A program made the position numbers and the translations under genes. From Spirodela intermedia (taxonomy: Eukaryota; Streptophyta; Magnoliopsida; Alismatales; Araceae): 64,000 bases of DNA. The stretch lies in contig LR746274.1 in NCBI GenBank assembly GCA_902729315.2, positions 620,001 through 684,000 on the forward strand, written 5' to 3'. The notes beneath the pieces were generated by a model, which did no database searches, was not told where the DNA came from, and worked only from the letters and a program-made list of their open reading frames with translations. Below are positions 24,724 through 37,238 of this stretch, one piece after another. Every line of letters begins with the position of its first letter. Within the stretch, counting starts at the first letter, position 1.

Positions 24724-25084
24724 GTCTCTCTATCTCTACACGAACGATGTCTCACGGCAGCGGGGCTTCTGCAGGCTGCTCAGCAATGGGCTGGGGATTC
24801 ATCTCCTGGAGAGCACTGAACCAGAGAAGCTGCCGAGGAAGAAGAAGAAGATAAACCCGAAGGAGAACCACATTTCCCTCCAGACCTCGGACATGGAGCT
24901 GATCGTGCGGAATCTCGAGGCCATGGGGGTTGACTACGTCACCGCCATCGTGGAGGATGGCGGTGTCACCGTTGACCAGCTCTTCTTCCACGATCCCGAC
25001 GGCTACATGGTCGAGATCTGCAACTGCCACGTCCTCCCCGTCCTCCCTCTCCCCCGCTCTTCCTGTCGGCTCCGCCTCTCTTAG
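24521..25084 (+). CDS. Glyoxalase-like VOC family protein
   Basis: A small vicinal oxygen chelate (VOC) fold protein, of the plant lactoylglutathione lyase-like group. Two exons, 24521-24687 and 24775-25084, give 158 aa. Strand beta1 carries the first metal-ligand position (LNHVSFVV), followed by VSFYEGVLGF; the second module has NHISLQTSDMELI and ends with DQLFFHDPDGYMVEICNC, the family hallmark. The intron (87 nt) is CT-rich, and because it is a multiple of three without a stop codon the frame stays open if it is retained. The spliced form restores the family sequence GAW-LLSNGLGIHLLE. The substrate is unknown: many plant members of this size have not been shown to be active glyoxalases. 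A second in-frame ATG lies 12 codons in (MPTMVLNH). Confidence 0.85.
24690..24735 (+). repeat. (TC)n tract at VOC 5' splice site
   Basis: The CT repeat begins two bases after the GT of the intron and fills over half of it. Confidence 0.9.
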
Positions 25085-25739
25085 TTCACCGCAACTGAAA
25101 AATAAAATATATATATATATATCACAATCTTCAGCCGCACGATCAATGTTCCCTGGGAGGAACATTGATCTGACGTGAGATCCGAATCGAACGGTCCACA
25201 TCGCTAACCATGGGATCGTCGAATCTTGAAACGTCGCCCGGACAAGGGTCAACGGCATACAAGGTGCGGCACCCCTAAGATATTCAGCCAGCCAAAGGGC
25301 CCCCTGCTCTTCGACACGTACGGTACAGGTACGCCGCCTATTATTGCATGACGTCGGCCCAAGATAGAAGGAGCTCCTGCCCATTAACGCCATTAATTAT
25401 CGGTTACATATATTTTCTTATTTACGACTCGGTCTTAAATGTGACTCCCTCGTCGTCTTTTCAAGTCATACCGCTGTGGCTGGCCGGGTAGAACTCTGCG
25501 GGAGGACTCCGCCGTCTCGTCCCCTCTGCGGGCGTGGGAAGCTTCTTCCTCTGCTAGCACCGGCGGGGATTCCGGCGGCGTGCTCCCCGCAATCTTCAGA
25601 TCCCCGCCATCGCCGAGATCACCTCGGCAAATCATGCGATCCCTAGATTTCTATCCTATTATTTCTGGGGACCGTCAGGTTGTCCTCTAATTTCTACTCT
25701 CTCTCTCTCTCTCTCCGAGCTTCGGAGGGTCCGTGCCTT
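25085..25739. promoter_or_regulatory. VOC 3' flank and FUT13 promoter
   Basis: Contains a short TA repeat right after the VOC gene, a palindromic GGAACATTGATC-like stretch near 25150, and a CT run (25697-25717) just before the FUT13 start codon. No coding frame is supported. Confidence 0.5.
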
Positions 25740-28354
25740 ATGATTAGGTCGAAAACCCGAAACTACCTGGTGGCGATGCTCGGATTCTCTCTATTTGCCC
25801 TCCTCCTCCTCACCCACTTCCTCGAGTTCCCTCTCCTCACCACCGCCGGCATCCCTGAGCCCGGGGCCAATGGCATCGCCTCTGCCACCTCCGGCCGCGA
25901 GGAGGCCTTCACGGATGTCGTGGCGGCGTTCAGAAAGTGGGATAAGAAGGTGGGATGCGAGCGGTTCAGGGAAAAGTACCGGAGGTGGACGCCCAACGCT
26001 TCCGTGCTGCAGGAAGCGGAAGGCAGCGGTTGTCGGGGGATGGAGCTGTCACACGTCAGTGTGCTGATCAAAGGGTGGACCTGGATTCCCGATAACTTGG
26101 ATCGGCTTTACTCCTGTCGATGCGGGCTGAGTTGCCTCTGGACCAAGTCCGCGGTTCTGGCTGATAAGCCCGACGCTCTCCTGTTTGAGAACGCCACGCC
26201 TCCTTCCAAGGTAAACACCAAGACCACTCTGTCTGCAAAGCATGCTTCCTCGGGGACAGAAAAATCTCTTTCCACTCTCTAGAAGTTGAGATGGGCGCTT
26301 CAGTCCGTTTTATTTTACATAGTTCGTAACTCTTCCGATGAATGATTGAGGTTAAATATCTTCTCAATATCTTGTCAAACTGAAGTGCCCGAGGTGTGAA
26401 TCTATACAAGAATTTCTATGTATTCATGCTGTCTCTATTGGATAGAAGATCTTTATCAATAATAATTGATGAACCAATTCAAGGAAGAATTATCTATCAG
26501 AACACCATCTGCCGGCTGAAGAACATCTATGTGAAAAGTTAAATGTTTTTTTTTTCTTCTTCTTCTGATTTTATATCATCAAACTGGTTGGGCACTTGAG
26601 GGATTTCCGTTATAGCTGAGACCCAGTTGTATCTCAGCGGAGACCATTTTTGCAGCATGATCACAGTCCAAACAGGATCCTCCACCCAAAGTTGTATGAT
26701 CTGTTATCACTCTAAGGACCACAAATGCTTGATCACTGAGGGAGTAGAGGTCAGATCTGCGATTTTCCTTGGTTGTGAGCTTATGGAATCATCCTGCGTA
26801 TCAATGTTCTCTGAAAATTATATCTTCTATGCCGGATGTGAATGGCTTCCATTCCTGTGCAAATGAAAGAAGGAATATCCGGGGCTTGTGCTCACTTCAC
26901 GCTACTCCTGGATGATTTTTCTCATTGCATCTGATCTGTCCAGTAAGTTGGGCACCTCTGAGGGAGGCCAGATGGGCCCCAAGAAAAGGCATGATAAGAA
27001 AAGAAAAGAAAGAAAAAAAAAACATGGTCTTTCTCAACTCCATCTTCTTCGTTTATAGTAATGGAAATATTTTTTTTCTTCTTTTAAGGCTCATAAGATG
27101 GTGAATATCTGGAAAACTTTGTGTTCTATTCGAGATGCAAGTCGCTACATCTTCATCTGGTATCATCTGATTCCTCTGATCTTTCTTGATCTTCAGAGGA
27201 AGAAGGGCGACCCGCTTCGTGTTTACATGGATCTCGAGGCCAGTCGGAAGCATTCAGGGTTCGAAGATATCTTCATCGGCTACCATGCCAAGGATGACGT
27301 TCAGACAACTTACGCCGGGGCGCTGTTCCACAACAACAGGAACTACCATGTGTCGCCCTCCAAGAAAAATGTGGGTATTCCTCCCTCTTTCCTTGCAAAA
27401 ATCCATGATTCCAGTGCTTCCTTCTTCATAGTTCTCGCTCTTCATGTTCTACACCAAAAAAAATAAAAAAACTAAAAAATTGGTTGGTCAATCTTTCATT
27501 CTACATCAAATCTGGGTTTATTAGTTTTTCACATATGAGTGACGGATGAACATCTATTCCTGCAAAATATGGCTCACATGCAAGCAAGAAGGAGTTGTAC
27601 GATATGGAAAGAACAGGGTTTTCAAATCTTGTCAATCCAATTTTTTAGGGTTTTTTTTTTTTTTTTTGGTGTAGAACAGTTTTTTCTAAAACAAGGGTTA
27701 TGGAAGTTGCAGAGTAAATGGGTGGCTCGTCTTCATTTCCCATCAGTTCTCACCCTCTCGGGGCTTGTTTTCCCTCAGGATGCTCTGATCTACTGGTCCT
27801 CTTCCCGGTGCCTCCCCCGCCGGGACCAGCTCGCGAAGAGCTTCCTCTCCCTTGTCCCTCACCACTCCTTCGGCAAGTGCCTGAACAACGTGGGCGGCCT
27901 CAACATGGCGCTGACCTTCTACCCGGAGTGCTCCGCCACCGGCGGCGCCGCCGAAGACCCTCACTGGTACGACCACCTCCACTGCGCCATGTCCCACTAC
28001 AAGTTCGTCCTCGCCATCGAGAACACCGCCGTCGACAGCTACGTGACGGAGAAGCTCTTCTACGCCCTCGACGCCGGTTCTGTGCCCATCTACTTTGGCG
28101 CCCCCAACGTGGCGGACTTCGTCCCCCCCAACTCCATCGTTGACGGCTCCAAGTTTTCCTCCATGAAGGAGCTGGCTGCTCATGTGAAGTCCCTGGCCGT
28201 TGACCCCGTCGCCTACGCCGAGTACCACGCTTGGCGGCGCTGCGGAGTCCTGGGAAACTACGGCAGAGTCCGCGCCGCCAGCCTCGACACCCTCCCTTGC
28301 CGGCTCTGCGAGGCCATCAGCAGCAAGGGTGGCAAGCTGGCCGGAAACCGTTGA
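25740..28354 (+). CDS. FUT13: Alpha-1,4-fucosyltransferase (GT10)
   Basis: FUT13 (FucTC) adds alpha-1,4-fucose to terminal GlcNAc of complex N-glycans in the Golgi, building the plant Lewis a epitope. Three exons, 25740-26210, 27197-27370 and 27779-28354, give 406 aa, against about 400 in Arabidopsis. Residues about 8-27 are a single signal-anchor helix after a short basic tail (RSKTR), as in type II Golgi enzymes. Family blocks are easily seen: KGWTWIPDNL, SCRCGLSCLWTKS, RVYMDLEA, YHAKDDVQTTYAG, YWSSSRCLP, HSFGKCLNNVGG, AIENTAVDSYVTEKLFYALD, SVPIYFGAPN, and the CRLCE C-terminus. These include the GT10 donor-binding motif in the ENT...TEKL block. All junctions are phase 0. Intron 1 is about 1 kb and appears empty. 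Confidence 0.95.
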
Positions 28355-30031
28355 CTTGCCTCGGCCTTCCCCCTCCTCTGTGAACTGTTCTTGTTGCTCT
28401 CAATCTAACGGTATAGATATCAGTTGGGTCTCCGGTTTTGATCCTGGAATTCCCTTCGGATGCTTCAAAAATGTGGTATTTCTTGGCAGATACGTGCATG
28501 GCCTCCCCCCTGAAGACAGGGAGGTCGCGGGGACCACCGATTGACTTTGGGCAGCTCCAACTCTCCTCTTGACCACGATATACTGACCGGAGAGAAAGTA
28601 ACGGGGGGACGTAGCGGGCTTCTGTGCGGTCCCGTTAGGCCCATTAATACTTCATTTAAGTGATTGCGGTGTATGCTCTCTCTCTCTCTCTCTCTAGCTC
28701 TAGAGAGAGACTCTCCACTTGCTCCTCGTTCTCATGAAAAAAATAATAGAGAATACCCCTAAAATACTATTTCTAGTGTACCTCCTTAAATTGCGAATGA
28801 GACCTCCCTCACTCTTCACTTGTCCGAGTCAATTGTTTGACTTTTAGGATTCAGTTCATTGGTGCCCGTCCCATCGTCACCAGATATATTCTCCTGATAT
28901 TCTGTTCCTATTTAGAGGGAATTTTTAAAATGTAGTAATAATTCCTCATTAATTAAAAGAAACCAGTCAATTAACCAATACGTTTAGAGGACATTATGCC
29001 CATTAATTGTGATAATATCGATAACTTTTTCATGTCAATTAGTTCATAAATACATGAAAAACATTCTTTTTTAAAAAAAAATACATGAATAAGAAATATT
29101 TTGTGTAAATTAAAAAATAATGTACTCCAAAACACTTTTGCCATATAAAAGGGCCTCTATATAATGAATGTAATAAAAATAACTTCGAAAAAATATTTAT
29201 TCAAGGAATATCCATCCAAAAAGATATTCTGAATAGTATACTAAAGACTTTGATACATCAATTTCATTTATAAAAATTGCCAAAAATATGAGATTAGTCG
29301 CATAGTAAAAAAAGTCGGTTCAGAAATTATAAAATTAATGTATAAGTTGACAGTAGAGATAATCTGATCGATTAATTTAAAATGATTTAAAATGAATAAA
29401 ATAGATGCATCAATTTGAGTATAAAATTAATGTATAAGGTAATTCCTAGAGAGCCTGGTCAACAGACAGGCCTCATGTCAGAGTAAAAGCATGCCAAAGA
29501 AAATCGTCAACGAAATAATAATGGAATGACTGACAATTAAATAGGCCCACGTGTTGAATAGTACCTTTAAATGCGAAGATTCTTCAAGGTTCACTCAACC
29601 GCTACATACAACAGCAATGAATAAATTAACCAAATAAGGCAATTATTCAGACAACCATGCCTCATTCTAGACCGGGAGAAGGTCCCCCGAGAGGTGGGAA
29701 GTCAACCCTCTAAAAAATTCCCAAGAACCGGCTCGAGGCTGATATTATTGGGTTCAACAGACGAATCATGAAATGGAAAATTTATGAAACAAATACAGCG
29801 GGTGATCGAGGCGACTTGATCTGGTTGGTGGAAGCTGATGATACATAGCCAATGATTACCAGCCAACCTGTACATTTTTATATGGTGAGCTGACCAAACC
29901 ATGGAAAATAAATCTCATAACGCCAAATATAGGAGGAAAATTAACGACGGAGGAGGAGGAGGAGGAGGGGAGGACCGGAGAGGTGTGGGGGGGTGGGGGG
30001 TTGGAACCTGCAGAGAATCAGGATGCTTCCT
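28355..30031. other. Spacer between convergent FUT13 and invertase genes
   Basis: A CT run at 28673-28698 is followed by about 1.2 kb of AT-rich sequence with no supported frame. One CACGTG hexamer lies at 29548-29553. A purine-rich GGAGGA run at 29947-29968 and a G-rich stretch up to 30002 lie just past the invertase stop codon. Confidence 0.55.
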
Positions 30032-30698
30032 CTAGCAATTCCAGGAAGAGGATCTCTTGATCAGGGGCTTCATCGCCTTGTCCTCCTCCAAGGAGATCAT
30101 TCCCAAATGGGATGGGTCTTCGAGCATCATCTTGGCCACCAGATACCCGCCAATGGACCACGTCTGGAACTTCCTGGCCTGCTTGCCGACGTACCGTCCG
30201 AGCTTGCCGTCGTAGTACTCCGGCCAGCCGTCCTTCTGGAGGCGGCTCTCCATCAGCTCGATGGCTCTCCGGGCGATCTGCGGCCTCCCCGTCTTGATGC
30301 AGGCCGCGGTCAACATCCACAGGAGCACTGCGGCGGATATCAGAAGAAAATAAAATAAAATATATTTTTTGAATATTTGAAGATGCTGTTTGATCGGCCC
30401 AACAAATTCTATCTGAATAAAATCTAGCATTACAGTTGGCCAGCTCAGCACATGGCCGATCAGCCATAAATACATACACACATATATACATATATTAACA
30501 AATGCGCATATACATAGATAAAAATGTGCATACACATAAGTATGTAGATATCATACACATGTATAAATATGCCTCTACATCGATATAAATATGCATATGC
30601 ATTGGAAGCATACGTATGCATATGCGTCACTCTTCATCCGCACCCATTTACATAAAGATACATACATGTATACATATAGTTCTTATTTGGATACTTAC

Positions 30699-30736
<38 letters not shown>

Positions 30737-33700
30737 GCATGAAAGGAGGTCAACAGAAGGCACCATTAATATCTGGATGAAGAAATAAGAGTGAACAATA
30801 AAAGGAATCTGCGAATTCTGAGAATATAAGACTAGAAATCTGTGAATTTCACTATAAAAGGAATTGCCCTAAAAAAGGAGAAATCAAGATCCGGATGAAC
30901 AAACCTGGCCAGGATCCTCCGTTATGGTAGCTCCATCTGGTGTTCTTGGGATCACAACCGGTCACTATTCGCCACTCATGGCCCTCAATAGCAGGATAGC
31001 ATACTTTCAAAGGCATTTCTCCAACGAGCTCCTCCCACCGGGATTCAATGAGATCCATTATCGCCATAGATTGCTCTGGAGTGGCAAGAGATGATAAGAT
31101 CGCCATGCAGTTGCCTAGTGCAAACCATCGGAAGTCCATCATGGCCGGGCCCACATTTCCCAGGAAGTAGCCGCCACGTGTCGGCATAAAGTCAAATACC
31201 CAGTCGGGGATCGAATCAGGAATCACATTGAATTTGTTAACTGCTGTGTGGGAGTACTCCTCAGTCTTATAACGATAGATGTCGTTCAGCTGCTGGAAGT
31301 CGATCCAGAAGTAACTTCGCATGTGATAGCTCAAGGCATGTAGGCGTTTCACAATTCGCTCGATGAATTCCTTACCTTCTGCATCGTGTTTCAGCAATGC
31401 TAGAGCAGATCTTAGGGCCATGAAGAAGAGGGCTTGGATCTCGATAGGATAACCATATATACCCTTCAAAGATGCATTCGTATTACATGCATATCATATT
31501 GTGAATCCAATATGCAAATAAAAAAGGTGAAGCTAATTTATTATAACATTCATGTTAATTTTGATAAAACCCTCGATTCACATTACTCCAATTTTGACAA
31601 AACATAATACTTTCATGAAGTCGAAAAATCTGAAACTGCCTAAACATTGTAATATCTGACAATTAAAATTTTGCAGCAGTGAATTGGTTTGCGTTAATGG
31701 ATCCCTGTCTTGTAAATCGTGTGAAATGCTTGCAAAAATAATCCTCCAAAGGTGGATATCCTCGAAATGTGGGGAGAATTAAAACATCCTTCGGATAAGA
31801 ATAAATCAAAATACGGAAACACCCTGCACAGGTTTAAAACTCCGGGGAAGATGAACTTTTACTTTCTATGAAGAAGAAGCTTTCATAAACATGAAAATTT
31901 AATTCTGCCGCTTTTTCCTGATGTGGTAAATTTAACTACCGTTGCATAAGATAATAATAAATCACAAAGAGTTGCGTGAGGACATATTTACAATCCAACA
32001 TCATAATCACAAACACACACAAGAAACTCTCATAACGCTCTGCAACCTGGCCAGCTTAGCTCGTGAATGATGAAGATATGAGATGGAAATATATGTTGAC
32101 AGGACCGTCAAATACACAAAGGCATTGAATAATAGGAACTCTAGGTGACAGTTATAATGATGGACTCTTATGGAAAGAAGGTTTATAGAGAACCTTTTCA
32201 ATTTATAAGATAGGAAACTAAGCGATATGTACAAATCCACCGGACATCATTGTTTGATCTACACGAAAGTTTCTTTTCCTTACATTATTCTGATCTTCCA
32301 CGAAAGTAGGGACAAAAGGTTCGATTATAATTTTCAGATGCTTCAAACAATCACAAACAACCAAATATACATAAGGCAAACAATGACGACAGATTGACAA
32401 ACAAAACCACAAGTTTTCATTATGCTCTAAAACGAGAATTTTTTTTCTCAGTAATGGATTGAATAAAACTGAACCTCAACAGAAACAAGTGGTACACCTC
32501 AACAAAAGACAAGGTATGTCTGTCATGGTCGTCGATTTCGACCTTTACTTCTAATAACTTCAATTTATTCATGAGTAAGACAAGATTGTTTCGAAGAGGT
32601 ATATCGTTCACCAATAATGAAAACACGTCACCCGTCACTTATTCTCGGCTGTCCCTGTTATAAAAGAGAATTGAAACTCACCAGAAAGAGTAAACAATTG
32701 TCTAAATTAAGTGACCGTGATGATGTTATGCACTCTTCCGAGAGGATATATTTTAGTGAAGTCGTCTATATTAAGTGAAAATTAACCTTTAATAAAATAT
32801 CTGGATAAAGAGTGATAACATTGGGATACAGGACGGAGACAAGTTAACAGTTACAACTGATCAAAAAGATACGGCAAAGGTCAAGAAATTCACGATTTCA
32901 GGACTTCACACCTTATCGTCGGTTGAAAAGCATAATGAATGCTCATGGCGTGCTCAACACAGATATAAACCAGAAAACAACATGGAAGTCAACAGCATAT
33001 GTATAAGGTTGTGGAGTCCTGGCCAAGACAATTTTTTGAATGTGTACCGTTGAACATAGATAAGAACATTAAAAAAACCGTAAAGTAGTAGATTGGATTA
33101 GATATCATGGGAAACATACCATTCTTCGATCAATCATACAGCAACCATCAGCACAGAGTAAGGTAGGAAATGTGTCAAAACCCTCTGACAAGCACAGAGA
33201 TAGTATGAGCCTGATTCCCTTTTGACAGTCAGGCGTATCCGCCAACGACATATCACCCGTCGATTTTGTATATGCACGAAGAAGGATGATCCACCAAAAC
33301 CCAGAGTCCACAGGAGCTACTCTTCCAATTGCGCTTTCTCCAAAATCCGCAATTAGTGTGTCGGTTTTTCTGACTGGATCATGCAAAACCTTGAAACTGG
33401 CAGGCATGACTCCTTCCCCAAGCTTGAAACGATCAACTTTCTTCTCCCACCCTTGAAGGTGAAGAGTTTTGAGTAGGAAATTTTTAACTATGTCAGGCTC
33501 ACCATTCATTAGAAAAGCGAGTGCACTTGGTACGAAATCTCGGACGAAGACCTGCCTCATATATAATCGCCATCAGTGATGGCAAGAGGTTGAAAATAGT
33601 TTCTACAGAGGTTTTATACGACGAAAGAGTAGTGGGGTACCTGATCGTAATTCAAGACCTCCTCTGATGCATGATCATAAGCAGCAATGGTTCCCACTGG

Positions 33701-34030
33701 CTGTCCCCGGAAGTGCACGACGGACCTTGTGAGGGCTTCCCAAGCATCAGCCACCATGGGATGGGGCTCAAAGGAGCACCGGGCGGAAGAAGCCGGGGTG
33801 TCAAACCCCGACCGCATTGCCGTTCTCGGAGAGTAGACACTATCCAGGGCATCCAGGCCTCTGATGTTGGAGATTGACAGTTCGCTTAATGACCTTTCAT
33901 CAAACGATCTCTGCCGCTCGATGTTCAACCTCGGCTTATCGAGAAGCCTCGTCAAATCAAAATCATCCGCTTCCGCAACGGAGCTACGCGAGTCCGCCAG
34001 CCGGAACCCCGGCTCCCTCATCCCATCCAT
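30032..34030 (-). CDS. Alkaline/neutral invertase, cytosolic (GH100)
   Basis: Neutral invertase hydrolyses sucrose to glucose and fructose in the cytosol. Four exons on the minus strand, 34030-33641, 33551-33120, 31463-30905 and 30327-30032, give 558 aa, the length of CINV1-type enzymes. There is no transit peptide, which favours the cytosolic (beta) clade. Conserved blocks include [80 protein letters not shown], the substrate-pocket stretch [40 protein letters not shown] and [10 protein letters not shown]. The C-terminus ends KRSSSWNC, where Arabidopsis CINV1 carries its 14-3-3-binding phosphoserine. The N-terminus has another basophilic site, RQRSFDERS. Intron 2 is 1.66 kb without a gene. 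The start is the first of two nearby ATGs; the gene faces away from the GASA gene. Confidence 0.95.
30701..30731. repeat. (GA)n microsatellite in invertase intron 3
   Basis: Pure GA run inside the last intron. Confidence 0.95.
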
Positions 34031-35349
34031 TTTCCTTCCTCAACAGCACAGAAAAGAGACAACACTGATCGGCTATCGACTACGGGCCTGCACAGAATGA
34101 TCCGATTGAAACGCACGAATGTGCAGCTTAAAAAAGAAAAAAGAAAATAAGGAATTGCAGACAACTTGCATGAGGATTCTCCGAAAAACGCAGACCACAT
34201 TTCGAATACAAATGCTTCAAATAGCATAGACTGTCGCGACGAAGAGATCTACTGCAGAACAACGATCCGAGACGCTCGGAAAATCAGTGAGTTCCTCCAC
34301 GGTTCCGACCGAACGGAGAGATGAGAGACAACCAACATATTATGTCCAGAGTCATCGCGAATTGACGTAAATTGGTCTCGAACAAACCAGGAGGAGAGCA
34401 AGGTGGCATGCATCCAAGATGCAAAAACAGGATCAAAACATAACATAAACAAACTGGGAAAGACGAGATCAAGGGAAATCCATCGGAACGCAGAGAGAGA
34501 CAAGAGAACGAACAAAGTTGGCACGGTTGAGCTCCCTCGCGCTGTTCTTCTGTAGGGAACTCCCTGCGTTGGTGATGGCGAGGAGGAGATGAGGTAGGAG
34601 GGAGATGGCGCGGAGCGATGGGCAGGGAAGGGGCTTGGGATGGTAACGGGTACAGGTGGCAACGTCGAGCAGCTTCATTCATGTATCGAGGAACAGAAGC
34701 AATGAGAAAAAGCCAGGTGGTGGGCCCACGAAACAGACGGTCCATGTTCGTCTTCCCGTCAATGTATGTACTTAATACATATCGATACGTACAAACCATC
34801 TGTCGTCGTATAGTGCATCTTACTGTATGTCTTCTTGTTCGTTTCTCCTCCTTTTGGCGATGCGACGGGAATTGTCAACCAGAACGCACGCCGGAACCCG
34901 TGAGAGGGATCTCCCGGAGACTGATTTCTTCGGGCTTTAACGGATCCGGATGACTCAGCAAGATGCAAGGCTCCACGGAAGATGCTCCATCGATGAGGTG
35001 AGCGATCTCGACTGGTAATCATCCGCTGCCTCGCCATGAACACAACTTGTTCACTGGAATGCCGACGAGAACGAAACAGTCTGACGCGCGACATGACAGA
35101 GATTGGCTGGTAGCGCAGATGGAGTCCTCTCACAAGAACACTCTGTTTCTTCTCTTGGCAGTCTCATATCTTCATTTTTTTAAAAGAAAAGAAAAAATTC
35201 AGTTGAGGAGGAAATTCTTCGTGGGTGAGAATTTTTTCTTAGAATTTACCCTGCACAATTTTTCTTGGCATTTTTTAAATTAATTAATCTCTTACTCTTC
35301 TGAATGGGCAATTTGATTCAATACTTTACTCACCTAATGATCTCTAGAA

Positions 35350-36250
35350 TGAGATCGCATGAAGTTCATATCAGGAAGCAAGTAACCATAGGAGAATCCT
35401 AGAAGGGCACAGACATGAACAGGAGAGCATGTGGGTTCTTCTAAACCTTCAAGAGGATGGGGATGAAGATAATCAGCCTCTGAGAGATCATATCTCTCTG
35501 GCAGACTATGTGGGCATAACTGGAGGAGCAAACAGATGATCTAATCCGAGAATAATCAACAGTAAGTCATGTGGGCTGTTCTAGATGCGCTAGATGATAA
35601 TGATATCTAAACCTTGAGAATTCTATTTTTTTTATTGAGTGAAAATTTGCCCTCGATGGAGTCAGACTAGAGGATCATATAAATGGACAAATCCGGAAAT
35701 AATCAGCCGGAAGATCAGTGGAGCCCGAACAGGGAGAAATTACAGTTTTTCTTGGGTGGAAAATTACCCATAAATGATCAACAGGAAGTCAAGTGGGTTT
35801 TTCTAAATTTTCCCGATAATGTATGAAGGTTAAACTCTGAGGAATTATATTTTTCATGCAAAAAATTGCCCTTGCTGGGGTAAATTCTATGAAAAAATAA
35901 ATGATCAAATCTGGAAATACTCAACAGGCAGGTTATTCATGAGGGCTCTTCTAAACCTACAGATTGGATCAAAAAATGCATAAACTCTGAGAAATTATAT
36001 TTTTTTTCTCGGGTGAAAGATTGACCCTTGGTGGGTAAATTGTGGGTTCTTCTAGATCTTCTGAATGGTCAACTCGGAGAAATTACATTATTTTCTCGTG
36101 AAAAATAATACCCCTTAATGGGGCACACAGTAGGTGGATATAAATGAGCAACAAATCCGGAAACAATCAGCTAGGAGGGCATCTGGGTCCTTCACAATCT
36201 GCAAGGGGATGAATCGGAGTACATATCCAGAAATAATCAACAGGAGGAAT
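35350..36250 (+). repeat. Degenerate tandem repeat array
   Basis: Two short phrases recur in alternation. One is a GGAAATAATCAACAGG-like phrase followed by GTGGGTTCTTCTAAA-like text (near 35415, 35551, 35696, 35775, 35912, 36157, 36233). The other is GAAATTATATTTTTT followed by GTGAAAATTGCCCTTG (near 35618, 35737, 35841, 35990, 36079). Spacing is irregular, roughly 80-150 bp, and copies are diverged. Confidence 0.7.
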
Positions 36251-36630
36251 CAAGGCTAAAACCCCCAGGCGCTTGGAGGCCTCAGAAGGCGCACCCGGAA
36301 ATATCTGGCCAGACGGTCAGAACTCGTATGCTACTGAAACCCATCTCAGCGGGCATTACATGCTCTATCTAGAGTAGAATTTTTTTAATGGGCTTCTGCA
36401 GACTGCTGGACAGCTGGAGGTCACCCCGCTCTATAAGCATTTAAACCTTTTTACCGTAAATAAATTTCCTTATTGACCAAGCTGTCAGCTGCACATGCCG
36501 TGACTGTAAACCTCTGCCGCCTCTTTGTCGCTACCGGAGGGTTTCTTTGTGGGGAGACTCCGGGGACCCAGATACTAATGGGATCCTCCAAGAATGAGCT
36601 CGCTTCCCTGGTTTGCCCCGGCGCCGGCGG

Positions 36631-36690
36631 CGACGGCGGTGGCGGCGACGGCGGTGGCGGCGACGGCGGTGGCGGCGACGGCGGTGGCGA
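36631..36690 (+). repeat. 15-bp GC minisatellite, 4 copies
   Basis: Four head-to-tail copies of CGACGGCGGTGGCGG, the last with one base change. It is open in several frames, giving false Gly/Asp- and Ala/Thr/Val-repeat proteins. Confidence 0.95.
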
Positions 36691-37170
36691 CGATGGCTGA
36701 CGGTGGCGGCTGCTGGATCGTCGTGACGGGGGGATTCGGCCTCGAGCTTCCTCTCCGGTGGCTCACGTCTCTCGTCTATCTGAGGTTCTGGAAAGATCCT
36801 GGTACCGAGTTCTCATCACTTATTTTCAAATAAATTAGGAATTAATGCACGTCTGGGTCCTTCTATGAGGCCAAGTGTCGGGCCATCATTTGGCGATCAT
36901 TAACTGGTCCACGTGGATATGGGGCCCACACACCCGGCATCCTAGGTCGTTTCTGGGCCGGTGTAAATAGCCCAAGAACCTACTCTTTCGCGGGAGTTCA
37001 CAGCGGTATAAATCGATTTTTCCTCCAGAAAAGCCCACCGACAGCTAACACCATGGCCCACTGTGGGCCCATTAAGGCCCAAAATGTGCGGGGATGCCGC
37101 TGCAGCTCGGAGCAGCTTTAATGGCGGCCGTGCTGTTACAGAACGGTGAATGGGGAGCACCCGGCCGCCC

Positions 37171-37177
37171 TATAAAA
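37171..37177 (+). promoter_or_regulatory. TATA box of the GASA gene
   Basis: TATAAAA lies 68 bp before the GASA start codon, the right distance for a short leader. Confidence 0.7.
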
Positions 37178-37238
37178 TGAGGAGGGAGACCCGCCTTTCT
37201 CTCTCCGTGTCTGCCATTCGCTGGTTTCTCTTGCAGGG

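Larger units (their letters stand above)
34031..37238. other. Divergent intergenic region invertase / GASA
   Basis: The first 0.7 kb is probably invertase leader and promoter. From about 35280 to 36470 lies degenerate tandem repeat sequence (listed separately), then a GC-rich minisatellite. From 36840 a promoter-like region for the GASA gene holds a CCACGTGG G-box (CACGTG at 36910-36915), several TGGGCC/GGCCCA motifs (about 36925-37085) and a TATA box. No gene is supported; the Ala/Val- or Gly/Asp-repeat frames near 36.6 kb come from the minisatellite. Confidence 0.55.

Noticed and set aside
27743-28228. 161-codon minus-strand frame opposite FUT13 exon 3
   Set aside because: A shadow of a GC-rich coding exon with Gly/Val-rich nonsense sequence.
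36473-36833. Gly/Asp- or Ala/Thr/Val-repeat protein
   Set aside because: The frames exist only because of the 15-bp minisatellite and are open on both strands.
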